A stretch of DNA of 64,000 nucleotides from Pseudomonadota bacterium (GCA_021808195.1 JAKBCE010000012.1:29254-93253); one strand, 5' to 3'. Shown: positions 1 through 8,987, numbered from the stretch's first letter. A program made the numbers and translations. Notes: a model not told the origin generated them from the letters alone.

Positions 1-1125
1 GATGTCGGGATCCTAAGTGGAGTGGGCCAAATCACCGGGCTTGTGACCTTGTGGTCTTATCTCGGCGCGACCAGCCTGTCAGTACTGCTCATCGCGTGGC
101 TGCTCGCGGAGCAGAAGCGCCTCGAACGGCGCTACGAGCAGCTGTTCAACGCCTGTCCTCAGCCTCTCTGGGTTCACGATCGGGAGACACTGCGGTTCCT
201 GGTGGTTAATTCCGCAACCGAACGGCAGTACGGGTACACCCGTGATGAGCTTCTTCAGGCGACCATCGCCGTTTTAACACCCGCGCACGAGGAGCAGACA
301 CTCGCGGCCTTGCTGTCGGGAGAGTTCGCTCAGCCCCTGGAAATCCGGCAACGAACTCGTGATGGCACGCCAGTGTTCGTTGAGGTGTGGGCCCAGGAGG
401 TAGAGTATGCCGACCGGCCTGCCTGGCTGGTTTTTGCTTTCGACGTGTCCGAACGCAAGGCTCTTGAGGACGCTCTGGTCACTGCCATCTCCGGCGAGCA
501 GCGTCGGTTGGCGCAGGACCTTCACGACGGACTGGCTCAGGATCTCACCGTCGCTTCGATATTGACGAGCGAGGTGGCGGATCAGTGGGCACGACGTGGT
601 CTTCCGATGGATCCGGACCTCGCTCGGCTCTCCGAGCGCATCGCCTCAGCACTCGCCAGTGCGCGCAATATTGCCCACGGGCTCTCGCCGCTGATGAACT
701 CTAACGGTGACTTGGCTGCTGCGCTTGCGGTTCTCGCCCAGTCGAGCGCGGTGGGTGACACCCGTGTCGAAATCCGCAATCACCTCGATGCGGAACTACG
801 TCGGCCGCTCGAAGCCCGAACGCATCTGTACCGCATCGCCCAGGAGGCCATCCAGAATGCGTTGAAGCATGCCGATGCACGACGCATTGAACTGCGCCTG
901 ACGGTCCGGCCGATGCTGGTTAAGCTCGAAGTCGAAGACGACGGCCACGGCATCAGGCGCGAGCGCGCAACGGGGGCGGGGTTTGGGACCAACACCATGC
1001 GATACCGCTCGAGCGCAATCGGAGGACTGCTGTCTATCAGCTCAGTCGCGAGTGGCGGCACGCTTGTCAGCTGTGTCGCGCCTCAGGTCTCTGAGGAGGG
1101 TTCGGGCATCGCGCAGCGGGCGTGA
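1..1125 (+). CDS. PAS-domain sensor histidine kinase, HisKA_3 (NarX/LiaS) type, 5' end outside window
   Basis: Probable membrane-linked two-component sensor kinase. The frame is open back to base 1, so the gene probably starts upstream; the first candidate start inside the window is GTG at 22. Counting from that GTG, one membrane segment lies at about residues 12-29, a PAS domain at about 38-150, and a HisKA_3 dimerisation domain with the phospho-accepting His at about 168 (motif RLAQDLHDGLAQDL). The HATPase domain has an N box (QEAIQNALKHAD) and a G box (EDDGHGI). This arrangement normally works with a NarL/FixJ response regulator, but none lies downstream, so the partner is either upstream of the window or unlinked. 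The ligand cannot be read from the sequence. Confidence 0.88.
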   Translation, partial: DVGILSGVGQITGLVTLWSYLGATSLSVLLIAWLLAEQKRLERRYEQLFNACPQPLWVHDRETLRFLVVNSATERQYGYTRDELLQATIAVLTPAHEEQTLAALLSGEFAQPLEIRQRTRDGTPVFVEVWAQEVEYADRPAWLVFAFDVSERKALEDALVTAISGEQRRLAQDLHDGLAQDLTVASILTSEVADQWARRGLPMDPDLARLSERIASALASARNIAHGLSPLMNSNGDLAAALAVLAQSSAVGDTRVEIRNHLDAELRRPLEARTHLYRIAQEAIQNALKHADARRIELRLTVRPMLVKLEVEDDGHGIRRERATGAGFGTNTMRYRSSAIGGLLSISSVASGGTLVSCVAPQVSEEGSGIAQRA

Positions 1126-1293
1126 TGGGTTGCATGAGAACTGTGGGGACTTTGAGATCGGACGGAGACCGCTCGTTCGAGCTGCTCTCGCTCCCGGCAA
1201 GGCGCGCGCTCTCGTCAGAACGTACCACAGGAACCAGATGAGTCCTCGCCGATCGGCTTTCATTTGCTCCGCGCGAACGCCAAGAGGGCAGGT

Positions 1294-1773
1294 ATGTCGA
1301 TAAAGCACAGTGCGGGTCTCGTGCTGTTCAGACAGACCGAGCGAGACTTGGAAATACTTCTGGTGCATCCGGGAGGTCCTTTCTGGGCCAAAAAAGACGA
1401 GGGTGCCTGGTCGATACCGAAGGGGGAAATGGGCGATGGGGAGGCGCCCATTGAAGCGGCGCGGCGGGAATTCACGGAGGAGACCGGAGCAGCGTCTCCC
1501 GGCGGCGAGCTGATTGCGTTGGCGCCGGCGCGTCAGCCAAGCGGTAAAATCGTACATGCTTGGGCGATTCGCAGCGATTTCGATGTCTCGACGCTGAAAA
1601 GCAATCGGTTTACGCTTGAGTGGCCTCGCCATTCGGGACGCCAACAGGAGTTTCCCGAGGTGGATCGGGCCGAATGGTTTGCGCTTCCGGTAGCAAAGCG
1701 CAAGATCGCCGCAGGGCAGCGGCCCCTGTTGACCGAGCTCGAAGTACATTTACAGCGAGCCCCTGCGCGTTGA
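1294..1773 (+). CDS. NUDIX hydrolase
   Basis: A 159-residue NUDIX pyrophosphohydrolase, likely cytosolic, cleaving a nucleoside diphosphate linked to another moiety. The NUDIX box is complete: G-x5-E at GEMGDGE, seven residues, then REFTEETGA, which supplies the metal-binding glutamates. The N-terminal part (SAGLVLFR, then WSIPKGE) and the WPR and FPEVDRAEWF segments resemble the small diadenosine-polyphosphate-like group that prefers highly phosphorylated substrates; substrate assignment is inference. The ATG at 1294 was chosen over an in-frame start at 1264 because the family begins at about this point. It is convergent with the threonine kinase gene downstream. Confidence 0.85.
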   Translation: MSIKHSAGLVLFRQTERDLEILLVHPGGPFWAKKDEGAWSIPKGEMGDGEAPIEAARREFTEETGAASPGGELIALAPARQPSGKIVHAWAIRSDFDVSTLKSNRFTLEWPRHSGRQQEFPEVDRAEWFALPVAKRKIAAGQRPLLTELEVHLQRAPAR

Positions 1774-1909
1774 TGGCGCTGATGTGACTGGCGGTGAAGC
1801 ACGAGTTCGATCCACGGCGGCAGCACCGGCGCGACGTGAGCGCCGTGGTCACCACGCTGGCTCTGGTAAAGCGAAGCGGCAAACTGCGTTCGCCCCGTTG
1901 CTTCACCGA

Positions 1910-2827
1910 TCAACAGATCTCGGAGCCGATCCGGTTGCCGGTTTTGAGAATCCCGCGTGGCGCCATGCCGAGCGCGCGCAGCTGCTGATGCAAGTCCTCG
2001 AGACTATCCGGGGGAGTCGCTGGATCAAACAGCAAACCGGCGACGGTTCCGGAATGCGCAATCTGCAAGCCGAGACATCCGCTGCGCTCGCCGAGCGCGC
2101 ACAGCGCGCGGAATTTCCGCAGCGGGACAATGCGCTGGTTCAGCTCCGCGCTGCGGGTCGCGACGGCGGCAATCTCGGCGGAATCAAGCCGCTTAAATCC
2201 GCAGCGTGCCCGCGCGATGAGCGCCGCATAATCTGTGCGGGCTGATTCACCACGAGGCTGTGCAAGGCTGACGGTATCCACGCCGCGAAGTCCGGGGTCC
2301 GTATCAACGCTGAGCAGGAGGTATCGGGGGATCCATGCGCCCCAGTCCTCCAGCACTCTACCTTCACGTTGCGCGAACAGCACGGTGCCGTCGAACATAA
2401 TTGGATCAGAGGCTGTTTCGGCGGCCACCGCAAGTCGCGCGAGTGTGATGGAATTGAGGCTGCCACCGAGAGCGGCGCAGACTGCACGCATGGTCGCCAA
2501 TACGTCACTGCTTGAGGAGCCCAGTCCCAGGCCTGTTGGGATCGCACATTCGAGAACGAGTCGTCCGCCGTGATGACTGTAGCCGAGAGCATCCATCGTC
2601 AGCCGGGCAGCGCGCCCGGCCTTGGTTTTTGACGGGGGAGTGACTTCGATGCGGTGAGCGTCTGTCACGGTGAAATGGGCGCGGCTGACGATCGCGCAAA
2701 TCGGGAGTGTCACCAGGCACTGCGTTGATTCGTCGCACGGCGCATCGGCGGAACACCACAGGCCCTGTAGTATTTCACCGTGATGATATCCCGCGCATCC
2801 GCTGCCGCTCAATTCCTCGCTTTGCAT
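1910..2827 (-). CDS. pduX: GHMP kinase, PduX-like L-threonine kinase
   Basis: Predicted to phosphorylate L-threonine with ATP. L-threonine-O-3-phosphate is the precursor that CobD decarboxylates to the aminopropanol phosphate arm of cobalamin. The protein has 305 residues, with the GHMP glycine/serine-rich ATP loop PTGLGLGSSSSD in the N-terminal half and a C-terminal GHMP fold containing the SGTVAGLLFD segment. It is the last gene of the B12 operon, 52 bp after cobC. The ATG at 2827 avoids the long N-terminal overlap with cobC given by the longer open frame. Other GHMP kinases would be alternatives, but placement beside cobD and cbiB makes threonine kinase the best reading. Confidence 0.82.
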   Translation of the reverse strand: MQSEELSGSGCAGYHHGEILQGLWCSADAPCDESTQCLVTLPICAIVSRAHFTVTDAHRIEVTPPSKTKAGRAARLTMDALGYSHHGGRLVLECAIPTGLGLGSSSSDVLATMRAVCAALGGSLNSITLARLAVAAETASDPIMFDGTVLFAQREGRVLEDWGAWIPRYLLLSVDTDPGLRGVDTVSLAQPRGESARTDYAALIARARCGFKRLDSAEIAAVATRSAELNQRIVPLRKFRALCALGERSGCLGLQIAHSGTVAGLLFDPATPPDSLEDLHQQLRALGMAPRGILKTGNRIGSEIC

Positions 2828-2879
2828 TGGGCATGCTCGATTGCCAGGGAATTGGCCCACGTGCGGCGTCGAATTAGGC

Positions 2880-3521
2880 TCACCGGATCTGCTGGGTAGC
2901 TGGCGTCGGCGGAATCTCTCCCGCGTGCGCGAACCACTGCTCGTGAATGCGTAAAGTGCACTCGGCACCGTCGACCCAGTCGCAGAACAATGCGGTAGCC
3001 GGTTGCGAGGTCATCTCCCAGGCGCGGGCGGCCTCGATGCCGCCATAGACCTGAAGGATGAACTGCAAGACCCCTCGGTGCGTGACGACCGCCAGGGGAT
3101 TGGGGGTGAACAGGCTCGACCAGCCAGCCGCCTCCCGGCGGATGCGCCCAGCGAAATGGGTATAGTCTTCGCCTTGTGGGGGCGTCACCGTCGGGAAGCC
3201 CTCAAGCCAATCGATCGCCTCTGCTGGATAGTGAGCCTCGATTTGCGACCAGTTGAGCCCTTCCCACGCGCCGAAGGCGATCTCCCGAAGTCCCGGCCGG
3301 AGCTCAACCGGAACGCTGTGCTGATGTGCCAGTTCGTTTGCGCAGCGCTGTGCGCGAAGCAGATCACTACTCAATATCCGATCGAGGCGGACGCCTTGCA
3401 GTCTGCGGCGTAGCTGCGTCAGCTGAGATTCCCCAACGGGACTCAGATCCGGGTCGCTGTGCCCACAGAATGTTCCCGCCAGGGCAGTGGCGGGATGGCG
3501 GATGAGAATCAGCGACTTCAT
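2880..3521 (-). CDS. cobC: Alpha-ribazole phosphatase, histidine phosphatase family
   Basis: Removes the 5'-phosphate from alpha-ribazole phosphate, or from adenosylcobalamin phosphate, in nucleotide-loop assembly. The histidine phosphatase signature at the N-terminus is LILIRHPATAL, with Pro in place of the usual Gly after RH. The second catalytic histidine is in VVTHRGVLQ, and the acidic residue is in REIAFGAWEGL. Length is 213 residues. The ATG at 3521 overlaps the cobS stop in an ATGA tetranucleotide, which implies translational coupling and fixes the start. A general phosphoglycerate-mutase-like phosphatase is possible in isolation, but the cobS/cobT/cobU context supports CobC. Confidence 0.85.
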   Translation of the reverse strand: MKSLILIRHPATALAGTFCGHSDPDLSPVGESQLTQLRRRLQGVRLDRILSSDLLRAQRCANELAHQHSVPVELRPGLREIAFGAWEGLNWSQIEAHYPAEAIDWLEGFPTVTPPQGEDYTHFAGRIRREAAGWSSLFTPNPLAVVTHRGVLQFILQVYGGIEAARAWEMTSQPATALFCDWVDGAECTLRIHEQWFAHAGEIPPTPATQQIR

Positions 3522-4267
3522 CGCCAAGCCCCACAACCATACACAGCAGTTGCGGCGAGCTGGATGACCGCTCCGAAGCAATCACCCGTAACGCCACCGA
3601 TCCTGTGCCGCAAATAGATGGCGCTAGTGCCCGTAACGAGCAAGCATGCAAGCCAGGGCTTCCACCAGTCCGCGCGCAGCAGGAAAATGGTGATGGTTGC
3701 GCAAAAAAGGGTGGAAACTGTCACGCCAACTGTAGAGAGTTGACCGGCTATGCGTGCGCCTTGTCCCGGCGCTGCAAGCTCGGTGTGCGCGGATGGCAGA
3801 AACCCCAACGGCAGTACCGTCCACCGCGAGAGGCATTCGGCGCATACCATGTATGCCAGCGCTCGAGATGGAGCGAGTTCTGCAATCAATGCGATACGGG
3901 AAAATAATGAGCCGGCCATGGCAAGCGCTCCGTAGCTGCCGATCCGGCTATCGCGCATGATAAGCAAAACCTGCTCGCGCGTCCTGCCCCCGCCCAACCC
4001 GTCGGTGCAGTCTGCCAGCCCATCTTCGTGAAGCGCACCGGTGATCAGGGCCAGGAACAGTACCGCAGCCGTTGCGGCGGCGACAGGACCGAGGTGCGGG
4101 CTCAGGGTCGCCACGAGGGCAAACGCGGCGAGACCGAGCAGCGCTCCGACGAATGGAAAATAGAGCGCTGTACACGAGAGCGGCAGCGGTTGCGGCCCGT
4201 ACTGAGGCACGGGAAGCCGAGTGAGGAACTGAATGCTGCCGAGAAAGCCGCGGACTAAACGCCTCAT
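3518..4267 (-). CDS. cobS: Adenosylcobinamide-GDP ribazoletransferase (cobalamin synthase)
   Basis: Integral membrane enzyme joining adenosylcobinamide-GDP to alpha-ribazole or its phosphate, the final condensation of B12 synthesis. The 249-residue protein starts with the family signature FLTRLPVP and carries the acidic active-site stretch GALHEDGLADCTDGLGGG followed by RDSRIGSYG. Several hydrophobic helices fill the rest. Its ATG at 4267 overlaps the cobT stop by four bases, and its own stop overlaps the cobC start, so cobT-cobS-cobC form a tightly coupled block. Confidence 0.95.
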   Translation of the reverse strand: MRRLVRGFLGSIQFLTRLPVPQYGPQPLPLSCTALYFPFVGALLGLAAFALVATLSPHLGPVAAATAAVLFLALITGALHEDGLADCTDGLGGGRTREQVLLIMRDSRIGSYGALAMAGSLFSRIALIAELAPSRALAYMVCAECLSRWTVLPLGFLPSAHTELAAPGQGARIAGQLSTVGVTVSTLFCATITIFLLRADWWKPWLACLLVTGTSAIYLRHRIGGVTGDCFGAVIQLAATAVYGCGAWR

Positions 4268-5343
4268 GCTGTGGCCGTACTCACACCGGCAGAGGCGAAG
4301 GTAGCCATTTCCGCCAGCACGTGTGCCGCGGAGGTAATGACCGGCATGGCGAGCACCGCGCCTGTCCCTTCGCCGAGGCGCATTTTCAGATCCAGAACGG
4401 GATCGAACCTGAGGTGACGCAGCAGGCAGTCATGACCCGGCTCCTCGGATCGATGCCCGGCCAGCATGTAATCCCTTGCGGCTGGAGCGAGAGCCACCGC
4501 AACGCCGGCCGCCGCGGTCGCAATGAACCCATCCACTACGATGAGCTGCCGATGGCGCGCCGCGCCCAGAAAGAAGCCGGTCATGGCGGCGATTTCGAGG
4601 CCACCGACGCAACGCAGCGCCTCGAGCGGCGACACACGATCGGTAAGATGCTGAGTCAAGGCGTCGCGGATGATCTGCTGCTTCCGCTCGCGTGCCGCGG
4701 TACCAATGCCCGTTCCTGAACCGGTAACAGCGTCCACGGGCTGGCCGGTGAGCACCGCAGTAATCGCGCTTGCGGCAGTGGTGTTGCCGATACCCATTTC
4801 GCCGGCCGCAACGATCGAGTAGTTCCTGCGGTCTGCGTCGTCGGCTGCTTCAAGCCCAACGCGCAGCGCCTGCTCGAGTTCCTCTGCGGAGAGAGCCGGC
4901 TCGAGGTGCAGGTTGCGACTGCCGCGACGAACCTTTCGTTGCCACAGCGATGAGGATTCAGAAAATTCCGCATCGACGCCCACATCTATGATCGTCAAGG
5001 TCACATCGTGGACACGTGCGAGTACGTTGATCGCGGCGCCGCCCTGAAGGAAATTTGCGACCATCTGTGCCGTAACGGCGCTCGGATAAGCGCTCACGCC
5101 TTCTTGAGTCACTCCGTGATCCGCCGCGAATACATATGCGGCTTTGCGCATTGGTAGCGTTGGAATGCCCGCGAAGACGGCGTAACACTGTGCGGCAATC
5201 CTCTCCAGTCGTCCCAAGCTTCCGGGGGGCTTAGTCAACTGATCGAGGCGCTGCTCGGCCTGGGCGTACAGTTCGGGTGCGATGGGGACAATATCCCTCA
5301 ACGTGTCCTGCAAAAACGCGGGAACGGAATGCGTGTCGTTCAT
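4264..5343 (-). CDS. cobT: Nicotinate-nucleotide--dimethylbenzimidazole phosphoribosyltransferase
   Basis: Makes alpha-ribazole 5'-phosphate from nicotinate mononucleotide and 5,6-dimethylbenzimidazole, the base that BluB provides nearby. At 359 residues it matches the family length. Visible signatures include LTKPPGSLGRLE near residue 35, FAADHGVTQEGVSAYP, the GEMGIGNTT substrate loop, and the C-terminal segment LRLGEGTGAVLAMP containing the catalytic glutamate. A GGAG ribosome binding site lies a few bases before the ATG. It follows cobU after a 128 bp gap. Confidence 0.95.
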   Translation of the reverse strand: MNDTHSVPAFLQDTLRDIVPIAPELYAQAEQRLDQLTKPPGSLGRLERIAAQCYAVFAGIPTLPMRKAAYVFAADHGVTQEGVSAYPSAVTAQMVANFLQGGAAINVLARVHDVTLTIIDVGVDAEFSESSSLWQRKVRRGSRNLHLEPALSAEELEQALRVGLEAADDADRRNYSIVAAGEMGIGNTTAASAITAVLTGQPVDAVTGSGTGIGTAARERKQQIIRDALTQHLTDRVSPLEALRCVGGLEIAAMTGFFLGAARHRQLIVVDGFIATAAAGVAVALAPAARDYMLAGHRSEEPGHDCLLRHLRFDPVLDLKMRLGEGTGAVLAMPVITSAAHVLAEMATFASAGVSTATA

Positions 5344-5471
5344 TGGGGCTCCGTGTCAATTGGAATAAAAAAGTATTGTCTCTTTCGGAAGATGCGAGCG
5401 TGTCGGTGTGAACCGTGGCAGACGAACGGACTAACGGAACGGCTCGATTGTGATGACCTTTAATGGCTGCA

Positions 5472-6002
5472 CTACTGCGTTCGCAGCGCGGATTGCTTTA
5501 AGTCGATCGCAAGACCGGCAACGGTCAGTGTTACGCGTTCGCACAGCGCGGCAAGCTTTTGATGCAATTCGCCGCTGATATCGACGAACTGTCGCGAAAG
5601 TGCTCCGGCCGGCACCACACCGAGTCCAGTTTCATTACTGACCATTACCAGTTCGCAGGAAAGAGTCTCGACGGCACGGCAAAGGCTGTCGCGTTCGGCG
5701 ACAAGCTGCTCCGGCCGCTGGCAGAGCAGGTTTGTCAGCCAGAGAGTGAGGCATTCGACGAGTAGGCAACGCTCGGGTGAGGCGTGAGCGCGCAACGTTT
5801 CGCCGAGTGCGAAGGGCTCTTCCACGGTGAGCCACTCGCTTGAGCGACGTGTGCGATGTTTCCGAACCCGCTCTTGAAGTTCCAGGTCGCCGGCGGGCAT
5901 GGAGGTTGCGATGTAGACCACCGATAGGCCGCTGGCGTGCGCGCGCTGTTCTGCGAGACGGCTCTTGCCGGAGCGAACACCGCCCAGGATGAGTGTTCTC
6001 AT
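5472..6002 (-). CDS. cobU: Bifunctional adenosylcobinamide kinase / adenosylcobinamide-phosphate guanylyltransferase
   Basis: Phosphorylates adenosylcobinamide and transfers GMP to give adenosylcobinamide-GDP, the CobS substrate. It is 176 residues long, with a P-loop at the extreme N-terminus (LILGGVRSGKSRLAE), the VYIATSMPAGD segment, RRSSEWLTVEEP, VECLTLWLTNLL, and SNETGLGVVPAGALSRQFVD near the C-terminus, as in CobU/CobP. Kinase activity allows cobinamide salvage as well as de novo synthesis. A strong intercistronic hairpin lies 28 nt upstream of its start. Confidence 0.95.
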   Translation of the reverse strand: MRTLILGGVRSGKSRLAEQRAHASGLSVVYIATSMPAGDLELQERVRKHRTRRSSEWLTVEEPFALGETLRAHASPERCLLVECLTLWLTNLLCQRPEQLVAERDSLCRAVETLSCELVMVSNETGLGVVPAGALSRQFVDISGELHQKLAALCERVTLTVAGLAIDLKQSALRTQ

Positions 6003-6029
6003 TGAGCTATTCCAATGCCGATAGATTTC

Positions 6030-6050
6030 CGACGGAGTGCGACTCCGTCG
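6030..6050 (-). other. Intercistronic hairpin between cobD and cobU
   Basis: Perfect inverted repeat CGACGGAGT-GCG-ACTCCGTCG, a 9-bp stem with a 3-nt loop, starting 28 nt before the cobU start. No T-run follows on the transcribed strand, so it is not a classic terminator. It could be an mRNA processing or stabilising element, or a translational control for cobU. Confidence 0.6.
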
Positions 6051-6134
6051 TGGACGTCACAAAATCCTGCGGCTTCCCGCGACTGACGCTCTCGGTCCGC
6101 GATCTGCCCACGGGTCGAGTACCTGAATACTCTG

Positions 6135-7127
6135 TCACGCGCAGTCACGCTGATGAGCGGTCAGAGCGAACTCCAGGCGCTGCCAATGCAGTTCCTCGGC
6201 GGGAAGTCCGAAGCGCAGGCTTTGCGGTGTCCGAAACAGCCGAGTGAGAATGCCCTGACGTGCCAGAGCGTCGTGCACTGCGGTCGCATGCGAAGTCGGG
6301 ACCCACTGAAAGAGACTGCAGCCGCCGGCCGGAGTGAGACCGTGGCGTTGCAGAAGCCCCTTCAGTCGTTGCGCCAGGGCCTGGAGCTGTGTTCGCATAG
6401 CAAGGTGCCAGCGATGGTCGGTCAGTGCCCGACGTGCGATGAATCGCGCGGGGCCGGCGAGAGGCCACGGCCCAAGCTGTGCATCGAGGGCGCTGAGGAG
6501 AGACGGCGTACCCAGTACGAATCCGACGCGCGCGCCAGCAAGTCCGAAGAACTTGCCGAAGGAGCGCAGCACGATAAGCCCGTCCCGATCCGTAAATGAC
6601 GCCACACTGTCGGTCGGGTCAGGATCGGCAAACGCCTCGTCAATGAGCAGCCAGCCGCCGCGCGCTGCGAGGCGTTCGTGCCACCGCAGCAGCTGCATGC
6701 GATTGATCCGCGAACCGGTTGGATTGTTCGGATTGACCAGTATCAGGACATCGGCGCTCTCCGCGGCGGCGGCACATTGCTCAATGGTAATAGAACTTAC
6801 GGCATGCCCTGCCTCGCGCCAGCGCAAAGCGTGCTCGGCGTAACTGGGCTCGACTACCGCGACGCGGCTCGATGCGCGCAGTCTCGGTAGATGCATAATT
6901 GCGCTCTGCGAGCCCGCTACGGGTAAGACGCTCGGGGCACCGTAGTATTGCTGCGCAGCCTGTAGCAATCCGTCGTCTGACTCGGGCAGACGTGCCCATG
7001 CCAAGCGTGGTACCGGCGGACCACACCAAGGTAGAGGATTTATGCCCGTGGAGAGATCCAACCAGTGCTCGAGGGCAATACCGTATTGTGCCGCTGCATT
7101 TCGCAGACGTCCGCCGTGCTCAAGCAT
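6135..7127 (-). CDS. cobD: Threonine-phosphate decarboxylase
   Basis: PLP-dependent class I/II aminotransferase-fold enzyme that decarboxylates L-threonine-O-3-phosphate to (R)-1-amino-2-propanol phosphate for CbiB. At 330 residues it has the N-terminal HGG and WLDLSTGINP motifs, the PNNPTGSRI asparagine loop, DEAFADPDP, and the PLP-lysine motif VLRSFGKFFGLAGARVGF with the Schiff-base lysine in SFGKFF. The first residues overlap the cbiB stop by eight bases, indicating co-translation. Pseudomonads call this protein CobC. A histidinol-phosphate aminotransferase role is unlikely given the neighbours. Confidence 0.93.
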   Translation of the reverse strand: MLEHGGRLRNAAAQYGIALEHWLDLSTGINPLPWCGPPVPRLAWARLPESDDGLLQAAQQYYGAPSVLPVAGSQSAIMHLPRLRASSRVAVVEPSYAEHALRWREAGHAVSSITIEQCAAAAESADVLILVNPNNPTGSRINRMQLLRWHERLAARGGWLLIDEAFADPDPTDSVASFTDRDGLIVLRSFGKFFGLAGARVGFVLGTPSLLSALDAQLGPWPLAGPARFIARRALTDHRWHLAMRTQLQALAQRLKGLLQRHGLTPAGGCSLFQWVPTSHATAVHDALARQGILTRLFRTPQSLRFGLPAEELHWQRLEFALTAHQRDCA

Positions 7128-8067
7128 GCAACCACCTCGTTATCTCAAATACCAGGAATAGGCTGAACACCCAGAGGAGCAGCGCACGCATGAGGAGCTG
7201 CTCGGCACGAGAAATATCCGCGCAGCACGCTGCTCTGCCCGCACCGAGTACCGGACGCTCACGCCACCGGCCGTGATAGAACGCGCCCCCACCGAGCTGA
7301 ACGCCGAGTGCACCAGCACCGCTAGCCATGACTGGTCCTGCATTTGGACTGTCCCATCGTGGTGCTTGCTCACGCCAGCAGCGCAGCGCGCTCTTGGTAT
7401 GCCCCACGATGGCGTAGCTCAGCGCGGTCAGTCGCGCCGGAATCAGATTTGCCACGTCATCGACTCGCGCAGCCGCCCAGCCAAAGTGGCGGTAGCGCGC
7501 GGTGCGGTATCCCCACATGGCATCTAGGGTATTAATTAGCCGGTAGGCGAGCGCCCCCGGGGCGCCGGCGATCATGAACCAAAATAATGCCCCGAACAGA
7601 GCGTCGTTGCCGTTCTCAAGAATTGATTCGACGGTTGCTGCAGAGATTCGGTGCGCGTCCATGTCGTGTGTGTCGCGGCTTACCAGCATCCCGACCTGAC
7701 GTCGCGCTGCTTCGAGATCGAGGCGATTCAGCTCCCGTTCCACTGCTCGCGCATGCTCATGCAGGCTGCGGTGTCCGAGGACCATATACAGCGCCGCGGT
7801 GGACAGCAGTGGTGCGATGAGCCGCAGATGCAAGCCCACCACGACAAGCAGCACCACTGGCACAGCTACGAGCAGCACTGCGATGCTACCCAGGCCGTAA
7901 TTCATTACGGCTTGAGTATGGCGAAACGTCGGAGCAAGGGCTTCGATGTTAAGCAGTCGCTCGACGCAGCGAGCTAGGTGGCCGAATCCGACAAGGGGAT
8001 GCCAGCTGCGGGGTTCACCTATGAGTCCGTCTAGGATGAGCGCCATCAGCAGTTCTACCGGTCGCAT
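7120..8067 (-). CDS. cbiB: Adenosylcobinamide-phosphate synthase
   Basis: Integral membrane enzyme (CbiB, also called CobD in aerobes) that amidates adenosylcobyric acid with aminopropanol phosphate or aminopropanol to give adenosylcobinamide (phosphate). The 315-residue sequence opens with the family hallmark LILDGLIGEPRSWHPLVGFG, then hydrophobic segments at about 60-105, and the conserved patches VSRDTHDMD, ESILENGNDALFGALFWF and TLDAMWGYRT. It overlaps cobD. The 128 bp to bluB contain two abutting palindromes just before this start. Confidence 0.95.
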   Translation of the reverse strand: MRPVELLMALILDGLIGEPRSWHPLVGFGHLARCVERLLNIEALAPTFRHTQAVMNYGLGSIAVLLVAVPVVLLVVVGLHLRLIAPLLSTAALYMVLGHRSLHEHARAVERELNRLDLEAARRQVGMLVSRDTHDMDAHRISAATVESILENGNDALFGALFWFMIAGAPGALAYRLINTLDAMWGYRTARYRHFGWAAARVDDVANLIPARLTALSYAIVGHTKSALRCWREQAPRWDSPNAGPVMASGAGALGVQLGGGAFYHGRWRERPVLGAGRAACCADISRAEQLLMRALLLWVFSLFLVFEITRWLHA

Positions 8068-8091
8068 CGATTTGGCCTAGTGGAGTGCTTG

Positions 8092-8114
8092 CCGTGACGT
8101 CACGGACGCGTCCG
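8092..8114. promoter_or_regulatory. Overlapping palindromes upstream of cbiB
   Basis: CCGTGACGTCACGG at 8092-8105 is a perfect 14-bp palindrome and CGGACGCGTCCG at 8103-8114 a perfect 12-bp palindrome sharing its last bases. They lie 25-47 nt upstream of the cbiB ATG, in the bluB-cbiB gap. They may be a protein operator or alternative RNA hairpins; nothing identifies the binder. Confidence 0.45.
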
Positions 8115-8195
8115 GTATTCCATCAGCACGCTTTGACACGGCGTACTCCCAGGTCAGCAGAGTGGAACCTTCGGTTACCATGGTCCAGCGAAGGA

Positions 8196-8987
8196 TCATG
8201 GAGAACCTGCAGGCCAGGCGTTCTCGTACAACAGTTCGATCAGCGGCCGCGGCTGGCGCCACCGCTCGATCGCAAGCCGAGGCGCAGGATCGAATTCTGC
8301 GACGTGTCCGATGCAGAGCACGGCCACGGGCCGAACGTCGGCAGGACATCCGAGCAATTGCGCGAGCTCGACCGGGTCGAAGAGCGAAACCCAGCCGACA
8401 CCCAATCCCTCCGCGCGAGCGGCGAGCCACAAATTCTCAATCGCACACGCCACGGATGCCAGGTCCATCTCCGGAAGGGTGCGTCGCCCAAAGAGCTCTC
8501 TCGATCCGCCTTGCATCAGTCCAACGACGAATAACTCGCCGCACTCGCGGATGCCCTCAACCTTTAGTCGAAGGAACTCTGCCTTGCGAACACCCATCGC
8601 ATCGGCCGTACGCATTCGCTCCTGCTCGACCAGAGCATAAATGCGTCCACGCAGATTGAGGTCGGTGATTCGAACGAACCGCCACGGCTGTGAGAGTCCC
8701 ACGCTTGGCGCGGCGTGTGCACACGCCAGCACGTGGGCCAACGTATCGGGGTCGACCGGTTCGGGTAAGAATGAGCGAACGTCGCGCCGCTCGTGAATGA
8801 CCCGAAAGATGGCCGCGCGATCCGCTTCGCTGTAGCGATGCCGGGAGGCGCTGGGCGTAACTCCAGACACGGAGTGACCCGTACGAGGCGTTGGCACCGA
8901 AGAGTGCTTTAAATCAACCGAGTTGGCCTCTTGACTCGTCGGGCGGACGGACTGATCTTCGCCTTCTTCAACCGGCTGAGAACTCAT
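8196..8987 (-). CDS. bluB: 5,6-dimethylbenzimidazole synthase
   Basis: Oxygen-dependent flavin-destroying enzyme that converts reduced FMN to 5,6-dimethylbenzimidazole, the lower axial base of B12. The nitroreductase fold shows at ERRDVRSFLPEPV, AAPSVGLSQPWRFV and the ENLWLAARAEGLGVGWVSLF segment typical of BluB. The 263-residue frame has about 50 N-terminal residues beyond the usual family start, so a downstream start is possible; the annotated ATG overlaps the cobO stop by four bases and is therefore kept. Its presence implies that the host makes B12 aerobically with DMB. Confidence 0.92.
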   Translation of the reverse strand: MSSQPVEEGEDQSVRPTSQEANSVDLKHSSVPTPRTGHSVSGVTPSASRHRYSEADRAAIFRVIHERRDVRSFLPEPVDPDTLAHVLACAHAAPSVGLSQPWRFVRITDLNLRGRIYALVEQERMRTADAMGVRKAEFLRLKVEGIRECGELFVVGLMQGGSRELFGRRTLPEMDLASVACAIENLWLAARAEGLGVGWVSLFDPVELAQLLGCPADVRPVAVLCIGHVAEFDPAPRLAIERWRQPRPLIELLYENAWPAGSP

